Source: JAJZOM01 sp046703545 | GTDB taxonomy: Archaea; Thermoplasmatota; Thermoplasmata; Thermoplasmatales; Thermoplasmataceae | DNA: 15,838 bases | NCBI GenBank assembly: GCA_046703545.1 | Contig: JBJKSX010000045.1 | Location: 1 to 15,838 of the forward strand | Direction of reading: 5' to 3' | Part shown: positions 15,401 to 15,838 of the stretch, in pieces | How the letters are laid out: each line of letters starts with the position of its first letter | Numbering within the stretch: position 1 is the first letter of the stretch | Notes under the pieces: model-generated | The model's input: only the letters and a program-made list of their open reading frames with translations | The model's database searches: none | What the model was told of the DNA's origin: nothing | Position numbers and translations under genes: made by a program

Positions 15401-15547
15401 CCCTTCAAGAAATACAAACGGTTTATTGCCAAGAGTTGTTGAAAGTGATTTCTGAATAATGCCAGCCTGTCTCCAGTAGTCTCTTATCTCATCTCCTATG
15501 GCTTTCAAGCTCCTGTTGACCTGGATCTGTTCGTAGGCTGTATTCAT
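12467..15547 (-). CDS. ileS: Isoleucyl-tRNA synthetase
   Basis: This class I synthetase of 1026 residues charges tRNA-Ile. PTANGRPHVGH contains the HIGH motif (HVGH, 58-61), followed by AMTRTMKD and GWDCHGLPVE, typical of the archaeal/eukaryal long form. CPRCETSLSSHEV and later WTCSNGH and CQEC provide zinc-type cysteines. WTTTPWTLPAN belongs to the editing (CP1) domain that removes mischarged valine. KMSKS is at 591-595. A helical anticodon domain and a long C-terminal region follow, ending VRSV. ATG 15547 is preferred; TTG 15553 is in frame two codons earlier and lies exactly at the leaderless distance from the TATA-like box. nadM follows in the same frame after the TAA. Confidence 0.97.
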   Translation of the reverse strand: MNTAYEQIQVNRSLKAIGDEIRDYWRQAGIIQKSLSTTLGNKPFVFLEGPPTANGRPHVGHAMTRTMKDSVLRYKYMTGHDIRRRTGGWDCHGLPVEIEAEKHFGFNSKKEIEDFGIDKFNAYCRESIFRYIDEWMEADQKIGFWIDQKKAYITLRNEYIESEWWALKTLFEKGLLQKDYKIVPYCPRCETSLSSHEVAQGYEDATDPSVYIKFKSADEENTYFLAWTTTPWTLPANEFLSISDKIEYSLVEIDGDKLYVASAVVRKLFGKDARVLKNVPGKELVGRKYEQLIDYLPAPKGTLFVVAGDHVDVDEGTGIVHTSPAFGADDFDVGKRYGVDFLNPVDLQGRFNDERLPWNGKFIKDADVDIIVHLKRNNQLFRSEKIVHTYPFCYRCSTPLVYYPLEAWFIRVSTVRDKLLKNNSKINWLPEHLKDGRFGNFLSEAKDWNLSRNRYWGTTLPIWTCSNGHMKAVGSIAELKELSGKVPEDLHRPYIDGITFPCQECSAEMKREPYVIDTWFDSGSSTYAALHYPFDVDELQGNFPITYITEAIDQTRGWFYTLHAISSLLFDSNAYENALSIDFILDEQGRKMSKSKGNSVLAMDFLDDHGPDPVRAFFLTGVPWRAKAIDKKLISETSRKVFGTVANIYSFFASNANLDGYRYEGYNGSENRLDRWIVSRVNSTLKEVTRNMDTYNMHIAFRNIGDLIDDLSNFYLRLSRRRFWEEELTEEKKNAYSTLVYVLERVLLMLAPLTPFFPDYVYLKLYPGEESIHLQKYPKVDSSFIDTKLEEEMGVASSLLEMSRRLRQENNLKGRQPVTEVLVNAGTTLSDYVLEAISPEMNAKSIRFISPEERPVRRKLKLVLQKAAPVLKGKLQVVKNQVENDTGELAAQLEKEGRVEVEGESLPAEFLQVIDEPDPGYAMASDQKLSLQVFLNLEIDSSLLLEGTAREIVRRIQVMRKELDLNYDQQINLSISGDSNTDEVLDKYGDWIKKETLAVSLTTRKEEDARKWDLDGDVILISVRSV

Positions 15548-15574
15548 GTTCAACAGATTACGAGAATTTGAAGT

Positions 15575-15583
15575 GATATATTG
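15575..15583 (-). promoter_or_regulatory. TATA-like box of ileS
   Basis: On the - strand this reads CAATATATC. It is centred about 26 nt from TTG 15553 and 32 nt from ATG 15547, within the roughly 70-base gap between ileS and the upstream small gene. T-rich DNA nearer the upstream gene may help end its transcript, but no hairpin is evident. Confidence 0.5.
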
Positions 15584-15617
15584 TTTTTAGTATCATAAAT
15601 TACAAAATAGGATTGTT

Positions 15618-15833
15618 TTAGAGTGTAGGTATAGAATTATGGACAGAACGGGGCACGATTATGGAACCTGGGAGATCCGGGAACCTGTCATACTTCCTTA
15701 TGTATTTCCTTATCATCACATTCTCTTTCTTCACCAGCCAGTTCATGTAGTAGCCGTAAAGGTTTGAGTTGTGTTTTCTCAGTTCCTTTATTCCAATCCT
15801 TTCAGCATCCAGCCTTCTTATCTCCTCAAGCAT
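15618..15833 (-). CDS. Unrecognised small basic protein
   Basis: I do not recognise this 71-residue product. It is rich in Arg, Lys and Tyr, with no hydrophobic membrane helix and no cysteine. The first half is predicted to be helical (LEEIRRLDAERIGIKELRKH, then a Tyr-rich segment NLYGYYMNW). The second half has a basic patch (KKENVMIRKYIRKY) and ends with a Pro-containing tail (FPDLPGSIIVPRSVHNSIPTL). The charge pattern would suit a nucleic-acid-binding protein, but no family motif supports that. ATG 15833 could be the start, or an internal Met of a longer gene: the preceding in-frame codon is AAG and the window ends two bases later. It precedes ileS on the same strand. Confidence 0.45.
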   Translation of the reverse strand: MLEEIRRLDAERIGIKELRKHNSNLYGYYMNWLVKKENVMIRKYIRKYDRFPDLPGSIIVPRSVHNSIPTL

Positions 15834-15838
15834 CTTAA

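Overview
The window looks like part of a chromosome from a euryarchaeon of the Thermoplasmata (Thermoplasmatales-like). This rests on an archaeal gene set: RadB, a FEN-1 ending in a PCNA-binding motif, an archaeal/eukaryal-type ProRS with a C-terminal Cys4 module, an archaeal TyrRS, an archaeal NMN adenylyltransferase and SMC plus ScpA. Several start codons also lie only about 26-32 nt from TATA-like boxes, as expected for leaderless archaeal transcripts. GC content appears mid-range by eye. I see no rRNA, tRNA, CRISPR array, insertion sequence or prophage. The assignment to order is inference from gene content and style.

Layout. Bases 1-270 hold the C-terminal end of a probable NfeD-like OB-fold protein. 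From 424 to 6496 the + strand carries a tight run: smc, scpA (overlapping by 4 nt), two small adjacent genes that together encode one Cas4/RecB-like (PD-(D/E)XK, iron-sulfur) nuclease divided between two transmembrane proteins, and tyrS. From 6509 to 10638 the - strand carries, in its own reading order, proS, a HAD-family phosphoserine-phosphatase-like gene interrupted by an in-frame TAG, then radB, fen1 and a small AbrB-type regulator. proS is divergent from a + strand M20 metallopeptidase (10728-11930). That gene converges on nadM (11927-12430, -), which lies directly behind ileS (12467-15547, -). An unrecognised small - strand gene (15618-15833) closes the window. No gene-free stretch exceeds about 155 bases.

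How the parts relate. Most genes are housekeeping: chromosome organisation (smc-scpA), recombination and repair (radB, fen1), three aminoacyl-tRNA synthetases (Tyr, Pro, Ile), NAD synthesis and amino-acid or peptide metabolism. The most unusual item is the split membrane nuclease downstream of smc-scpA. Its four cluster cysteines and its catalytic residues are all present but are shared between two polypeptides, and the break falls in the short external loop of a predicted membrane hairpin.

Two further coding oddities deserve attention. The HAD gene is complete except for one in-frame TAG, and nadM has conserved N-terminal coding sequence upstream of its only conventional start. Three irregular genes in one window could be biology (split proteins, non-AUG starts, stop readthrough) or isolated sequence errors, and raw-read support would decide.
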